NCBI GenBank assembly: GCA_026708325.1 | Contig: JAPOVC010000027.1 | Coordinates: 1 to 47,997, forward strand | DNA: 47,997 bases | From: Anaerolineaceae bacterium | GTDB lineage: Bacteria; Chloroflexota; Anaerolineae; Aggregatilineales; Phototrophicaceae | Direction: 5' to 3' | Shown: piece by piece, positions 9,411 through 17,987 of the stretch | Layout: every line of letters starts with the position of its first letter | Position numbering within the stretch: position 1 is the stretch's first letter | Notes under the pieces: model-generated | The model's input: only the letters and a program-made list of their open reading frames with translations | Told to the model about the DNA's origin: nothing | Database searches by the model: none | Position numbers and translations under genes: made by a program

Positions 9411-9623
9411 TTGGGGAGTGTAGTCAGGTTGGAAGACCCCCGGGTCCCCCTGGGCCCCCATGATCCCAATCGGGAGTTTCGGCCGGACCCTCGCTGGTTG
9501 ATGGGCGGGGGCCCGCGACGTCCCTCTGCACCCTTGCGCAAACAACTGCGATTCGTTCTGGTGGTACTGGCCCTGCCGGCCCTTTGCCTTTTCTGCAGCA
9601 TGGCGGATTCCGTACCACCCTGA
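9411..9623 (+). CDS. Small single-TM protein, array copy 3
   Basis: A 70-residue frame starting at TTG 9411 (MGSVVRLEDP) with GAGAGG at 9400-9405 as ribosome site. It contains DPRWLMGGGPRRPSAPLRKQLR and a C-terminal hydrophobic helix rich in V, L and A. The first two residues and the spacing to the core block match copy 2 well. It ends 54 bases before the -35 box of the dnaN promoter. The function is unknown, and I know of no named family with this motif. Confidence 0.6.
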   Translation: MGSVVRLEDPRVPLGPHDPNREFRPDPRWLMGGGPRRPSAPLRKQLRFVLVVLALPALCLFCSMADSVPP

Positions 9624-9676
9624 GTCCTCCTGGAAGGCTTCGTCTCCCTGCCCATCCTGTCAGTCGGCGGCCCAGG

Positions 9677-9705
9677 TTGAAACTGACTTGACCCGCGGCT
9701 ATACT
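9677..9705 (+). promoter_or_regulatory. Promoter of dnaN
   Basis: A -35 box TTGAAA (9677-9682) and a -10 box TATACT (9700-9705) are separated by exactly 17 bases, predicting a start near 9712 and a leader of about 28 bases. The -10 context GCTATACTGCGG recurs upstream of murJ and, as GCTATACTGCCG, upstream of the Trm9-like gene. Confidence 0.8.
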
Positions 9706-9739
9706 GCGGCGCAAACGGGGCAAGGGAACGGGGCCTGAG

Positions 9740-10891
9740 ATGCGCGTAAGCGTGAGGCAGGAAAATCTGGCGCGGGGGCTGGGAATCGTCGGGCGCGCGG
9801 TGGAAAGCCGGCCAACCCTGCCGGTGCTGGCCAACATTCTGTTGCGCACCGGCGACGAGGGCGACGCCCGCCTGCGGCTCTCGGCCATGAACATGAGCAG
9901 CGGGCTCAGTATCTCCTGCTGGATCGGCGCCCAGGTGGGCGAGACCGGCGCCATCACTTTGCCGCGCAATACCCTGACCGACCTGGTCAACAACCTCTCG
10001 CCCGAGCGTGTCGATCTCAGCCTGGAGGACTCCACGCGCAGCGTGACCGTGCGCTGCGGCGCCAACGTCTCGACCCTGCGCGGCATCGACGCCGGCGAGT
10101 TTCCGCTGCTGCCGGAGAGCAACGGCAGCGACGAGGTGTCCGTGCCCGCGGACTTGCTGCGCAACATGATTCGGCAAACGGTCTTCGCCACCGCGCGCGA
10201 GGACAACCGGCCGGTGCTGACCGGGGTCTTCACCGAATTCAAGGACAAGGTCCTGACCATGGCCGCCGCCGACGGCTACCGGCTGGCCGTGCGCACCGGT
10301 GAACTGGAGCAGAACTTTGAAGAGCCGCGCAGCATGGTCATCCCCGGGCGCGCGCTGGACGAGGTGGCGCGCATCATCAGCGACGGCGACGACGAGGTGC
10401 GCATCACCTTCCCTGGCGAGCGCGATATCGTCCTCTTCCATCTCAACAACGTGCTGGTCTCCTCGCAACTGCTGGAGGACCGCTATCCGGATTTCAGCGC
10501 CGTCATCCCCAGCGACTTCAGCACCTCCACCGAGGTCTACACCGGCGAATTGCTGCGCGCCTGCAAGCGCGCCGCCATTTTCGCGCGCGACGCCAGCGGC
10601 AGCGCCCGCGTGCTGGTGCGCCCGGCCGACAATCCCAGCGACCCGGGCGAGGTCGTCATCGCCGGCAAGAGCAACGAACGCGGCGACAACACCGACATGG
10701 TCGACGCCCACGTCGAGGGCGGCGAACTTGATATCTCGCTCAACGTCGACTACCTGATCGACGTGCTCAACGTCATCAGCGACGAACGCGTCCTGCTCCA
10801 GAGCAGCGGCCCGCCCGGGCCGGGCGTGCTGAAGCCCAAGGACCGCGAGGACTTCATCCACGTCATCATGCCCATGGCGCGCACTGGCTGA
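9740..10891 (+). CDS. dnaN: DNA polymerase III beta subunit (sliding clamp)
   Basis: The 383-residue protein has the three-domain architecture of the ring clamp that tethers DNA polymerase. Recognisable segments are an N-terminal strand with LPVLANILLR, the domain 2 start RQTVFATAREDNRPVLTGV, AAADGYRLAVRT, and the C-terminal ending HVIMPMAR typical of the clamp. It stands alone here, not beside dnaA or recF as in many bacteria. It has its own promoter at 9677-9705. Its left neighbours are the three small membrane-protein genes. It may be the only clamp or a second copy, which one window cannot settle. Confidence 0.93.
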   Translation: MRVSVRQENLARGLGIVGRAVESRPTLPVLANILLRTGDEGDARLRLSAMNMSSGLSISCWIGAQVGETGAITLPRNTLTDLVNNLSPERVDLSLEDSTRSVTVRCGANVSTLRGIDAGEFPLLPESNGSDEVSVPADLLRNMIRQTVFATAREDNRPVLTGVFTEFKDKVLTMAAADGYRLAVRTGELEQNFEEPRSMVIPGRALDEVARIISDGDDEVRITFPGERDIVLFHLNNVLVSSQLLEDRYPDFSAVIPSDFSTSTEVYTGELLRACKRAAIFARDASGSARVLVRPADNPSDPGEVVIAGKSNERGDNTDMVDAHVEGGELDISLNVDYLIDVLNVISDERVLLQSSGPPGPGVLKPKDREDFIHVIMPMARTG

Positions 10892-10942
10892 GCGACAGGC
10901 CGCCGCCAGGCGCTTTCATTCTGCGACAAGCGCAATGCGGCT

Positions 10943-12127
10943 TCAGCGCGCCCAGGGGTAGTCGCCGGGCGGGTGTTTGAGCAGTTCCTCCTCAATCAGG
11001 TCCGCGCCGAGGCCGGGCCGCTGCGGCAGTTGCAGGTGACCGTCGCGAATCTCCAGCGGATGACTGAGCAGGTCGTCGCGCCAGGGCGCGTCGTCGACGT
11101 CGAATTCCAGGATGAAGAAGTTGGGCAGGGTGGCGCAGACGTTGGCCGCGATCAGGGTGGCCAGGGGACTGTGGCAGTTGTGCGGCGCGAAGAGCGTGTC
11201 GTGGGCGTGGGCGAGATCGGCCAGCTTTTTGCCCATGGTGATGCCGTTCCAGCTCAGGTCGGGCATGATGATGTCCTGGGCGCGTCGCTGCAGGAAGGGC
11301 AGGAAACCCTGCTGGCCGTAGAGGCTCTCGCCCGTGCAGATCGGCGTGCGCGTCGCGTTGCGGATGAGCTGCAGCGCGTCGGCGTCGAAGGTCTCGACTT
11401 CCAGCCACATCAAGGCGTGGGGCTCCAGCGCCCGCGCCAGTTTGATGGCGCCGCCGAGGCGAAACCAGAAGGCCACGTCCAGCGCGATGTCGACGTCCGG
11501 CCCCAGCGCCTCGCGGAAGGTCCCCACGATCGCGTCGGCGCTGCGCAGCACTGGCGCGGGGGCGTCGCCGGTGGTGTTGCGAAAATGCGCCAGCCCGGCG
11601 CCGGCCTCCGGCAGGTCGCGCAGGGCCATCAGGTTGGTCTTGATGGCCGTGTAGCCGCGCTCCAGCACTTCCCCGGCCAGGTCCCGCAAGTCGTCCCTGG
11701 TCTGGCAGGGCGGCAGACCCAGCAGGTCGGCGTGGCTGTGTCGCGTGGAGCCGCAATGCGACCAGTAGAGGCGCAGCTCGTCGCGCAGCTTGCCGCCCAG
11801 CAGTTGCCAGACGGGCGCGTCCAGGGCCTTGCCGCGAATGTCCCACAGGGCGGAGTCGATGCCCGCCATGGCCTTCCAGGCGATGCCGCCGCTGTGCCGC
11901 GTGCAGGCCGCCGCCAGGTCCCACCAGATGGCCTCCACCTGCATCGGGTCGCGGCCCACGATGAAGTCGGCCAGGCGGGCGACGGTGGCCGTCACCGGGC
12001 CGGGCGCGCCCCAGTCACTGCAATCGCCCCAGCCGATCAGGCCGGGCTCGCTGGTCTCGATTTTGACGAAGGTCCAGGGGCGGAAGCCGCCGTCAACGAT
12101 GAAGGTCCGTACGCTTGTGATCTTCAT
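10943..12127 (-). CDS. Enolase-superfamily sugar-acid dehydratase (galactonate/fuconate dehydratase-like)
   Basis: The 394-residue protein has an N-terminal capping domain, then a barrel with likely metal ligands in ALDVAFWF, WLEVE and CTGESLYG. A catalytic His lies in FAPHNCHSP, as in the mandelate-racemase and D-galactonate dehydratase groups. Such enzymes abstract the proton next to the carboxylate of an aldonic acid and release water, giving a 2-keto-3-deoxy acid. The substrate is not settled. ATG at 12127 overlaps the stop of the upstream YfhO-type gene in an ATGA, with AAGGAG just upstream, so the two are translationally coupled. Confidence 0.85.
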   Translation of the reverse strand: MKITSVRTFIVDGGFRPWTFVKIETSEPGLIGWGDCSDWGAPGPVTATVARLADFIVGRDPMQVEAIWWDLAAACTRHSGGIAWKAMAGIDSALWDIRGKALDAPVWQLLGGKLRDELRLYWSHCGSTRHSHADLLGLPPCQTRDDLRDLAGEVLERGYTAIKTNLMALRDLPEAGAGLAHFRNTTGDAPAPVLRSADAIVGTFREALGPDVDIALDVAFWFRLGGAIKLARALEPHALMWLEVETFDADALQLIRNATRTPICTGESLYGQQGFLPFLQRRAQDIIMPDLSWNGITMGKKLADLAHAHDTLFAPHNCHSPLATLIAANVCATLPNFFILEFDVDDAPWRDDLLSHPLEIRDGHLQLPQRPGLGADLIEEELLKHPPGDYPWAR

Positions 12128-14862
12128 TCGATCTCCTTGCGACGCAGACTTAAAAGGAAGGCGATTGGCCACAGTAGCCAGGCGCCCGCGCCGACAACCA
12201 GTGCGCCCGGCAACCAGGCCGGTCGATAACGGAAGTGTACGTCCTGCGCGCCGGCCGGCAGGGCCAGGGCCCGGAACATAAGGTTGGCGAGCTGGACCTC
12301 TACCGGCGCGCCGTCGACCCAGGCTTGCCAGCCGGGGTACCAGGCGTCAGTGAGCAGCAGCCAGGCCGGCGCTTCGCTCTCCACCGTCAGGTCGATTTCC
12401 GTCGCCGTGTAACGCGTGATGCGCGCCGTACCGGGCGGGTCCCCCGCCGGTGAGGCGGCGATGGCGGACTGTGGTGGCGGGCCATGGAGCAACACGCTGC
12501 GCGCCGGGTCGAAGTCCGCCGCCCGCATGCGCAGCAGCGCCGCGTCCTGGTCCGGCTCGTAAATCGCCACGGGCACCAGGATGGCGCGCGGCAGGACGTC
12601 GTCATTGGTGTAGACCTTGACGTCCCTGGCGTACAGTCGACGCCAGGAATCCGGCGTCAGCTGACGGAAGTCATTGCTGGCGCTGTCCACCAGGCTGGCC
12701 GCGACGATGCCGCCCGCGACGATGCTGCGCAGTTCGATACGCTGCGGCGCCATGCGTTCATCGGGTTGCAGGCGCCAGTGCTGCAGGTCGTAGACGGGGA
12801 CGGGAGCGCTGACGATGGCCAACGGGCGACTCTTGCCCGCCGCATCGACGAAGAACGCGGCGGGCGTGCTACCCGCTTCGGCCAGCAGATCCAGGGCATC
12901 GGCGCTGAAGTTGTCGGGGTTGGCGGCGTAAACGCTGGTCGCCAGCCCGCCCAGTTGCGCCAGCTGGGTATCGAAGCGAACCCCTTCATGCCACAGTTCC
13001 TGGGTGCGGTCGCTGACGAGATAGCGCACATTGCCCAGTTGCAGCCAGCGCCTGTCCGGTACGCAGACGCGGCGGCAGACCTGCTGAATCTTTCCCAGCG
13101 ACAAATGCAGCCGGCCGTCGGCGTGGGGCTCGTCGGCCAGCAACTGGCTGAAGGCGCTGTACCAACGCGTGGGCAACAGGCCGCCGCCGAAGCCATCCAT
13201 GCCCGGCAGGCCGCGCCCCAGCGCCAGGTTTGGCGTCAGAATCTCCTGCCGCTTCAACGCCACGAGGTCCTGGCGGGCGGCCAGCGGCGACAGCCCCAGG
13301 TCCGCGTGGCGGGCCTGCTGCGCCTCCTGGTCCGCCGTCTCAAAGAGCAACTCGCTGATCGTCAGAAAGCGTTCCGGCGGCGTGAGGCCCTCGTTCCAGG
13401 CGCGCAACTGACCTGCGGTGGGGCGCTGCTGGCTCCAGGTGTCGGGCGGCACCAGGTGGTTGAAGGGCAAGACGCGGCCCGCCAGATAGAGTTCGGCGAC
13501 CAGCGCGATCAGAAACAGCGGCCCGACGCGCGCGGGACCCAGGCGCGGCAGGGCGCGCAGCAGGAAGAGCAGGGCCAGCAGGGCCAGAAGCCAGGCCAGC
13601 CAGGTGCGCGGCGTGGGCGCGGCCGGACCGATTACCGCGGCGGGGTAGTGGACGACGAGGGGGCTGGCGAGCATCAGGGCCAGCAGGATGAACCCGACGG
13701 CGGCGAGCTGTCTGGCGCGCGGGCGCCATGCGCCATGCAGCAGGGTCTGCAGGGTTATGCCGCCCAGCATGGCGCCGCCCATGGCGAAGAGCAGCAGCCA
13801 GCGCGCCGGTACGCGAAAGAGGTTGAAGCCGGGCAGACGGGACAGGACGACCCACAGCGGGTTGAACTCGCCGAGCGCCAGCAGCAGACCGACCAGCGCC
13901 AGCACGAGCCACAGCGTTCGCTCGCGGTGCAGTCCCGCACGACGCGGCAGGAAGGTCGTCAGCAGCGCCAGGCCCAGGCCGATGACGCCGCCGTAAGCCA
14001 CGAACTCGCCGAAGAGCAGGCCGTCATAGCCGGGCAGCAACCCGCGCCCGGCCACCAGCGGATTGAAGGAAAAGGCCAGCACCTCGTCGGGCGAGAGGCC
14101 GCCGCTGCGTTGCGACTGCCCGCTGAGTTCAAGCGTCGGCAGCAACTGGGGGGCTGTCAGCAGCAGCGCCATGGCCAGGGCGGGCAGCAGCTGCAGCAGG
14201 GCGCGCGCCATGCGTCGCAGCCTGTCGGAGGCCGCCGCCGTTGCGGCCTGCAGGGCAGCCGTCAGCGCCAGGCCCGCCGCGCTGATGAAGGTCGTCTGGG
14301 TGTGCCCGCTGAGGAACTGCAGCGCGAGACCCGCCGCCAGCAGCAGCAGACAGGTTCGGCTGCCCTGCAATGCGCGCAGCAACCACAGCAGCAGCCAGGG
14401 CAGCCAGGCCATGCCCTGCAACTGGTTGATCTGCTCGACGTGGGCGCCGACGAAGCCGCCGAGGCCGAAAATCAGCGCCGCGGCCAGCGCCGGCAGAATG
14501 TCGAGTCGGCGCCGCGCCAGGCGGTAGGCGCCCCAAATGGCGAGGAAAACGTGCAGCAGGGCGCTGAGGCGGATGCCGTCGGGCGCTGACAGCGGCAGCA
14601 GGGGCCAGTTGAGCGGGTAGAAGGTGCCCGCCTGGGGGTTGGCCAGCAGGGGTACGCCCATGAAGATGTCGGGCGACCACAGGGGCAGTTCGCCGGCCAT
14701 CAGGGCCGCATTGCGCGCCGTCCACCAGGGATAGAAGTAATTGAAGGCGTCGCCGCGCCCCAGGATGAGGCCGCTGAAGGCCAGTGGCGCCAGATGCAGG
14801 AGCGTCAGCGCCAGCAGCAGCAGCGGGACGCCCGCGGCGCGCAGTTGCGGGGAGTGGCGCAT
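12124..14862 (-). CDS. YfhO-family multi-pass membrane protein (GT-C-like)
   Basis: The 912-residue protein starts with a hydrophobic helix and then [13 protein letters not shown], the acidic periplasmic-loop motif seen in YfhO and GT-C glycosyltransferases. About a dozen membrane segments follow in the first half, with a large soluble domain after. The C-terminal part contains [16 protein letters not shown], which marks the YfhO family, and a final membrane helix. YfhO proteins are linked to glycosylation of cell-surface polymers; a lipid-linked sugar donor is expected but not shown. ATG at 14862 has CGGAG upstream. Its stop overlaps the dehydratase start. Confidence 0.88.
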   Translation of the reverse strand: MRHSPQLRAAGVPLLLLALTLLHLAPLAFSGLILGRGDAFNYFYPWWTARNAALMAGELPLWSPDIFMGVPLLANPQAGTFYPLNWPLLPLSAPDGIRLSALLHVFLAIWGAYRLARRRLDILPALAAALIFGLGGFVGAHVEQINQLQGMAWLPWLLLWLLRALQGSRTCLLLLAAGLALQFLSGHTQTTFISAAGLALTAALQAATAAASDRLRRMARALLQLLPALAMALLLTAPQLLPTLELSGQSQRSGGLSPDEVLAFSFNPLVAGRGLLPGYDGLLFGEFVAYGGVIGLGLALLTTFLPRRAGLHRERTLWLVLALVGLLLALGEFNPLWVVLSRLPGFNLFRVPARWLLLFAMGGAMLGGITLQTLLHGAWRPRARQLAAVGFILLALMLASPLVVHYPAAVIGPAAPTPRTWLAWLLALLALLFLLRALPRLGPARVGPLFLIALVAELYLAGRVLPFNHLVPPDTWSQQRPTAGQLRAWNEGLTPPERFLTISELLFETADQEAQQARHADLGLSPLAARQDLVALKRQEILTPNLALGRGLPGMDGFGGGLLPTRWYSAFSQLLADEPHADGRLHLSLGKIQQVCRRVCVPDRRWLQLGNVRYLVSDRTQELWHEGVRFDTQLAQLGGLATSVYAANPDNFSADALDLLAEAGSTPAAFFVDAAGKSRPLAIVSAPVPVYDLQHWRLQPDERMAPQRIELRSIVAGGIVAASLVDSASNDFRQLTPDSWRRLYARDVKVYTNDDVLPRAILVPVAIYEPDQDAALLRMRAADFDPARSVLLHGPPPQSAIAASPAGDPPGTARITRYTATEIDLTVESEAPAWLLLTDAWYPGWQAWVDGAPVEVQLANLMFRALALPAGAQDVHFRYRPAWLPGALVVGAGAWLLWPIAFLLSLRRKEIE

Positions 14863-14941
14863 CGGCACTCCGGCTTGGGGTAAACTGGGCGCCGAGTCTA
14901 CAGGCAAGCGGGCCCGATGGCGAACAGGGGCGGAGGCGACC

Positions 14942-15379
14942 ATGTTACGCGGCATTTCCCCGTTGATTTCACCGGAACTGCTGGACGTGCTCTACCGCAT
15001 GGGCCACGGCGACGAACTGGTGCTGGCCGACGCCCACTTCCCGGGCGAGTCCGTCGGGCGGCGCGTGTTGCGGGCGGACGGGCTGCGGGTGGCGCCCCTG
15101 CTGGATGCCATTTTGCCTCTTTTTGTGCTGGACAGTTACGTGGATTCCCCTGCGCTGACGATGGAACCCGTGCCTGGCGACGACTTCGACCCTGGCGTCG
15201 AGGCCAGCTTCCGCGCCTCCATCGACCGCCACGCGCCTGAAACGCCGCCCATCGCCCGTCTGGAGCGCTTCGCCTTTTACGAGCGCGCCCGCGCGGCCTA
15301 CGCCGTGGTGATGACCGGCGAGACCGCCAAATACGGCAACATCATCCTGGCCAAGGGCGTCACGCCGGTGGCTGGCTGA
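14942..15379 (+). CDS. fucU: RbsD/FucU family sugar mutarotase, probably L-fucose mutarotase
   Basis: FucU interconverts the alpha and beta anomers of L-fucose. The 145-residue protein has the family start [18 protein letters not shown] with the conserved His, then LADAHFP, and ends with [19 protein letters not shown], which favours FucU over RbsD. GGAGG precedes the ATG. It lies 79 bases from the divergent YfhO-type gene and 13 bases before the SDR gene, so mutarotase and dehydrogenase are probably cotranscribed. That pairing suggests sugar oxidation rather than phosphorylation. Confidence 0.88.
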   Translation: MLRGISPLISPELLDVLYRMGHGDELVLADAHFPGESVGRRVLRADGLRVAPLLDAILPLFVLDSYVDSPALTMEPVPGDDFDPGVEASFRASIDRHAPETPPIARLERFAFYERARAAYAVVMTGETAKYGNIILAKGVTPVAG

Positions 15380-15392
15380 AAGGAAGAGGAGC

Positions 15393-16184
15393 ATGAAGCG
15401 CTTCACGGACAGGGTCGCGGTCGTCACCGGCGGCAGCACGGGCATCGGCCGCGCCTGCGCGCAGGAGTTCGCGGCGGAGGGCGCCGCAGTGGTGATCGCC
15501 GACGTCAATGAAGGACAGGGCGCCGAACTGGCGGCCTCGATTGAAGCCGCGGGCGGCCAGGCGCTGTTTCAGCGCACGGACGTCGCCCGGGAAGAGTCGG
15601 TGGCGCGCATGGTCGCGGTGGCCTGCGAGCGCTTCGGCGGCGTGGACTGTCTGGTCAACAGCGCTGCCGTCCAGACCTACGGCTCGGTGGTCACGACGGA
15701 CGAGGACACCTGGGACCGCACCATCGACGTCAACCTGAAGGGCATCTACCTGGCGGCGCGCCACTGCATCCCTTCCATGGCGGCGCGCGGCGGCGGCGCG
15801 GTGGTCAGCATCGCCTCGGTGCAGGGCATCATGAGCCAGCCGGACGTGGCGGCCTACGCCGCCACCAAGGGCGCCATCATCGCCATGACGCGCACCATGG
15901 CGCTGGACCACGCCGGCGAGGGCGTGCGCGTCAACGCCGTCTCGCCCGGTTCGATCGACACGCCCATGCTGCGCGAGTCGGCGCGTCTCTTCAGTCCAGA
16001 GGCCGTGGAGGAAACCGTGGAGTCCTGGGGCGAACTACATCCCCTGGGGCGCGTGGGGCAGCCGCGCGAGATCGCGCGCGCGGTGCTCTTCCTGTGCAGC
16101 GAGGACGCTTCCTTCATGACCGGCGCCAACGTGGTGGTCGATGGCGGCCTGTCGATCGGCCTGTTCAGCCCTGCCGGGGACTAG
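15393..16184 (+). CDS. Short-chain dehydrogenase/reductase, possibly L-fucose/aldose 1-dehydrogenase
   Basis: A classical SDR of 263 residues. The nucleotide-binding motif TGGSTGIG is at residues 12-19, Asp37 after the second strand favours NAD, NSAA is at 89-92, and the catalytic triad is Ser142, Tyr155, Lys159 (YAATK). The end ANVVVDGG is typical. AGGAAGAGG lies upstream of the ATG. Its place directly after fucU suggests oxidation of fucose or a related aldose to the lactone. Substrate assignment is by context only. Confidence 0.85.
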   Translation: MKRFTDRVAVVTGGSTGIGRACAQEFAAEGAAVVIADVNEGQGAELAASIEAAGGQALFQRTDVAREESVARMVAVACERFGGVDCLVNSAAVQTYGSVVTTDEDTWDRTIDVNLKGIYLAARHCIPSMAARGGGAVVSIASVQGIMSQPDVAAYAATKGAIIAMTRTMALDHAGEGVRVNAVSPGSIDTPMLRESARLFSPEAVEETVESWGELHPLGRVGQPREIARAVLFLCSEDASFMTGANVVVDGGLSIGLFSPAGD

Positions 16185-17173
16185 CCGTCGGGTTCCGCGC
16201 CGCCGGTCTTGCGGCCGAGCAGGACGGTTTCCGCGTCCAGCGCCAGCAGCCAGTCCGCCAGGGCGTTGGTGGCGAAGTGCAGGCCTTCGGTGGCGCGCGG
16301 GTGGCCGTACATGGCCGGCTGCAGGGTGTACTCGCCGGGCCGGTTACGTCGCTCCAGCAGCAGCAGGGCCAGGTGCTGGTCGATGTTGGGCTCCTTGACG
16401 TAGACGTCGAAGAGCAGCGAGCGCTCACCGAGGAAGACGCGGCTGCAACTGACGTGCGTCGCGCCACTGTGCCACTGCAGGGGTTCGAAGCGGTCGCGTA
16501 TGGCTGTCAGGGACAGCGGGCTCTGCAGGAGGACGTGCGGCATGGGCAGCTCCTTCGCGCCCGGCGCGGCTGGCGGCGGCCCTTCGTTGCGGCGCCAGGC
16601 CATAAAATAACAGGATCGCCCCTCCTCGCGCGCGACGCGTTCGTAGCGGGTGACGACGCGACCCGGCAGCGACTCCGCCCAGGGCGCGTCCAGCCGGTTG
16701 TCGAGGCCGGGCGTGGCGGCCAGCAGGTCATGGCTCATCTCCGCGTAGGCGCGGATGTCGGTGGCCAGGGTGAGGTCGGCGCCGGGCCGCAGGCGATTGA
16801 CCAGCAGGTCGAGCGTATCGCGCTGCATCAGGCGGCGATGGCGGTGGCGCTTGCGAAACCAGGGATCGGGGAAGTTGACGTGCACCTCGTCGATCGAGGC
16901 CGGCGTGAAGAGGAATTGCAGGGCGGTCTCGGCCATGCCGTGGATGAGGCGCACCTGGCGCAGACCCTGGCGCTCGACACTGCGTTCGACGCGGGTCAGG
17001 CAGCGATTGGAGATTTCGAGGCCGACGAGGTTGGCATCCGCTCGCTCGCGCGCCAGATGCAGCAGGAAGTGCCCCTGGCCGAAGCCGATCTCCAGGACAA
17101 GCGGACGTTCGGCGCCGAAGAGTTCCGCCCAGTCCGTCGGCCAGGGCAGGCGGCGGACGTTCAGTCGTCGCAA
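16181..17173 (-). CDS. trmB: tRNA (guanine-N7-)-methyltransferase with C-terminal extension
   Basis: TrmB methylates G46 of tRNA using S-adenosylmethionine. The SAM motif LEIGFGQGHFLLHLAR and the family signature NFPDPWFRKRHRHRRL are clear. The core fills about 200 residues. A further C-terminal domain of roughly 115 residues starts near PMPHVLLQSPLS, giving 330 in all, longer than the common form of about 220-240. Longer TrmB forms with a C-terminal domain are known in some thermophilic lineages. TTG at 17173 is the likely start, inside the end of the upstream methyltransferase gene (13-base overlap). The 3' end overlaps the convergent SDR stop by 4 bases. Confidence 0.87.
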   Translation of the reverse strand: MRRLNVRRLPWPTDWAELFGAERPLVLEIGFGQGHFLLHLARERADANLVGLEISNRCLTRVERSVERQGLRQVRLIHGMAETALQFLFTPASIDEVHVNFPDPWFRKRHRHRRLMQRDTLDLLVNRLRPGADLTLATDIRAYAEMSHDLLAATPGLDNRLDAPWAESLPGRVVTRYERVAREEGRSCYFMAWRRNEGPPPAAPGAKELPMPHVLLQSPLSLTAIRDRFEPLQWHSGATHVSCSRVFLGERSLLFDVYVKEPNIDQHLALLLLERRNRPGEYTLQPAMYGHPRATEGLHFATNALADWLLALDAETVLLGRKTGGAEPDG

Positions 17174-17904
17174 GCGTCCGACTCCGGTGCGGCGTTGAGG
17201 GGCGGCCGTTGCAGCAGGCTGAAGCGGTTGGCGGCGTTGTCCGGGCCGTCGGCGCACCAGGCGGCGATCTCGACCAGGCCGGCAGCGTCGACCAGCGCCT
17301 GGTGCTCGGCGGCGTCGCAGTGGTGGCAATAGCGCAGGGCGTAGGCGCCGCGCTTCCAGTCCAGCAGAAAGTCATTGACCTCGACCTGGTCGGCCAGGTC
17401 CGCCGGCCAGGGGACGATGCGCCGGCTGAGCCGCTCGAAATCGGCGAAGCGCCAGGTGACGAAGGTCAGCAGGCCGCCCGGCGCGAGGGACTCCGCCAGC
17501 GCGCGCACCAGGTCCAGGCGTTGCGCCCTGCCGGGGACGTGGTGCAGAAAGCCGAAGCAGACGACCAGGTCGAAGGGGCCGGCGGGCGGGGCCTCGTTGA
17601 CGAGGTCACGCGCGATCAGCCGGGCGTCGGGCAGGCGCTCGCGGGCCATGTCCAGCATTTCCGGCGAGTAGTCCACGCCGGTGTAGCGAATGGGGCCGAC
17701 GTGTTCAATCAGATAGCGGGCGAAGCGGCCGTTGCCGCAACCGACGTCGAGCACGCGCGGCTCGGGCGGCAGGGCAGTCAGACGGGGCAGGAGGGGTTTC
17801 CAGCCGGCCCAGGGTTTCGCGCGCGTGCGGTCAAACTCCTGCGCCACGTCGCGGTAGAATTTGCGGTTGATGGCGGCCAGTCGCCGGCGCGTTTCAGCGT
17901 CCAT
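17161..17904 (-). CDS. Trm9/ABH8-like class I SAM methyltransferase
   Basis: The 247-residue protein carries VLDVGCGNGR (residues 51-60) as SAM motif I and GVDYSPEML as motif II, with a histidine pair in FGFLHHV. Its N-terminus, FYRDVAQEFDRTRAKPWAGW, closely resembles the signature of eukaryotic Trm9, which reads like YN-IAPHFS-TR-KPWP. Trm9 methylates cm5U34 of tRNA to mcm5U34. Overlap with trmB and the divergent elp3 operon support a tRNA role. A generic methyltransferase remains possible, and no Trm112-like partner is in the window. The -10 box TATACT ends 6 bases before the ATG, so the mRNA may be leaderless. Confidence 0.75.
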   Translation of the reverse strand: MDAETRRRLAAINRKFYRDVAQEFDRTRAKPWAGWKPLLPRLTALPPEPRVLDVGCGNGRFARYLIEHVGPIRYTGVDYSPEMLDMARERLPDARLIARDLVNEAPPAGPFDLVVCFGFLHHVPGRAQRLDLVRALAESLAPGGLLTFVTWRFADFERLSRRIVPWPADLADQVEVNDFLLDWKRGAYALRYCHHCDAAEHQALVDAAGLVEIAAWCADGPDNAANRFSLLQRPPLNAAPESDACDD

Positions 17905-17910
17905 GGCGGC

Positions 17911-17916
17911 AGTATA
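17911..17916 (-). promoter_or_regulatory. -10 box for a possibly leaderless Trm9-like/trmB transcript
   Basis: On the minus strand GCTATACTGCCG places TATACT only 6 bases upstream of the ATG at 17904, so transcription would begin at or next to the start codon. There is no good -35 at 17-18 bases and no Shine-Dalgarno site can fit. Confidence 0.5.
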
Positions 17917-17987
17917 GCGCGGGCCCGGACATGCCACTGGCGCGAATACCGGCTGCGGAAGCATAATGAAGCGGGGCAGGGCACTGA

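Noticed and set aside
8664..9545. A 293-codon minus-strand frame across the small-protein array, itself showing repeated segments
   Set aside because: Its repeats are the complement of the plus-strand repeats. The plus frames have ribosome sites, hydrophobic helices and third-position substitutions, while the minus product is low-complexity and arginine-rich. Not fully excluded.
12484..14589. A 701-codon plus-strand frame opposite the YfhO-type gene
   Set aside because: The product is Gln/Arg/Ala-rich, as expected for the complement of a leucine-rich membrane protein gene.
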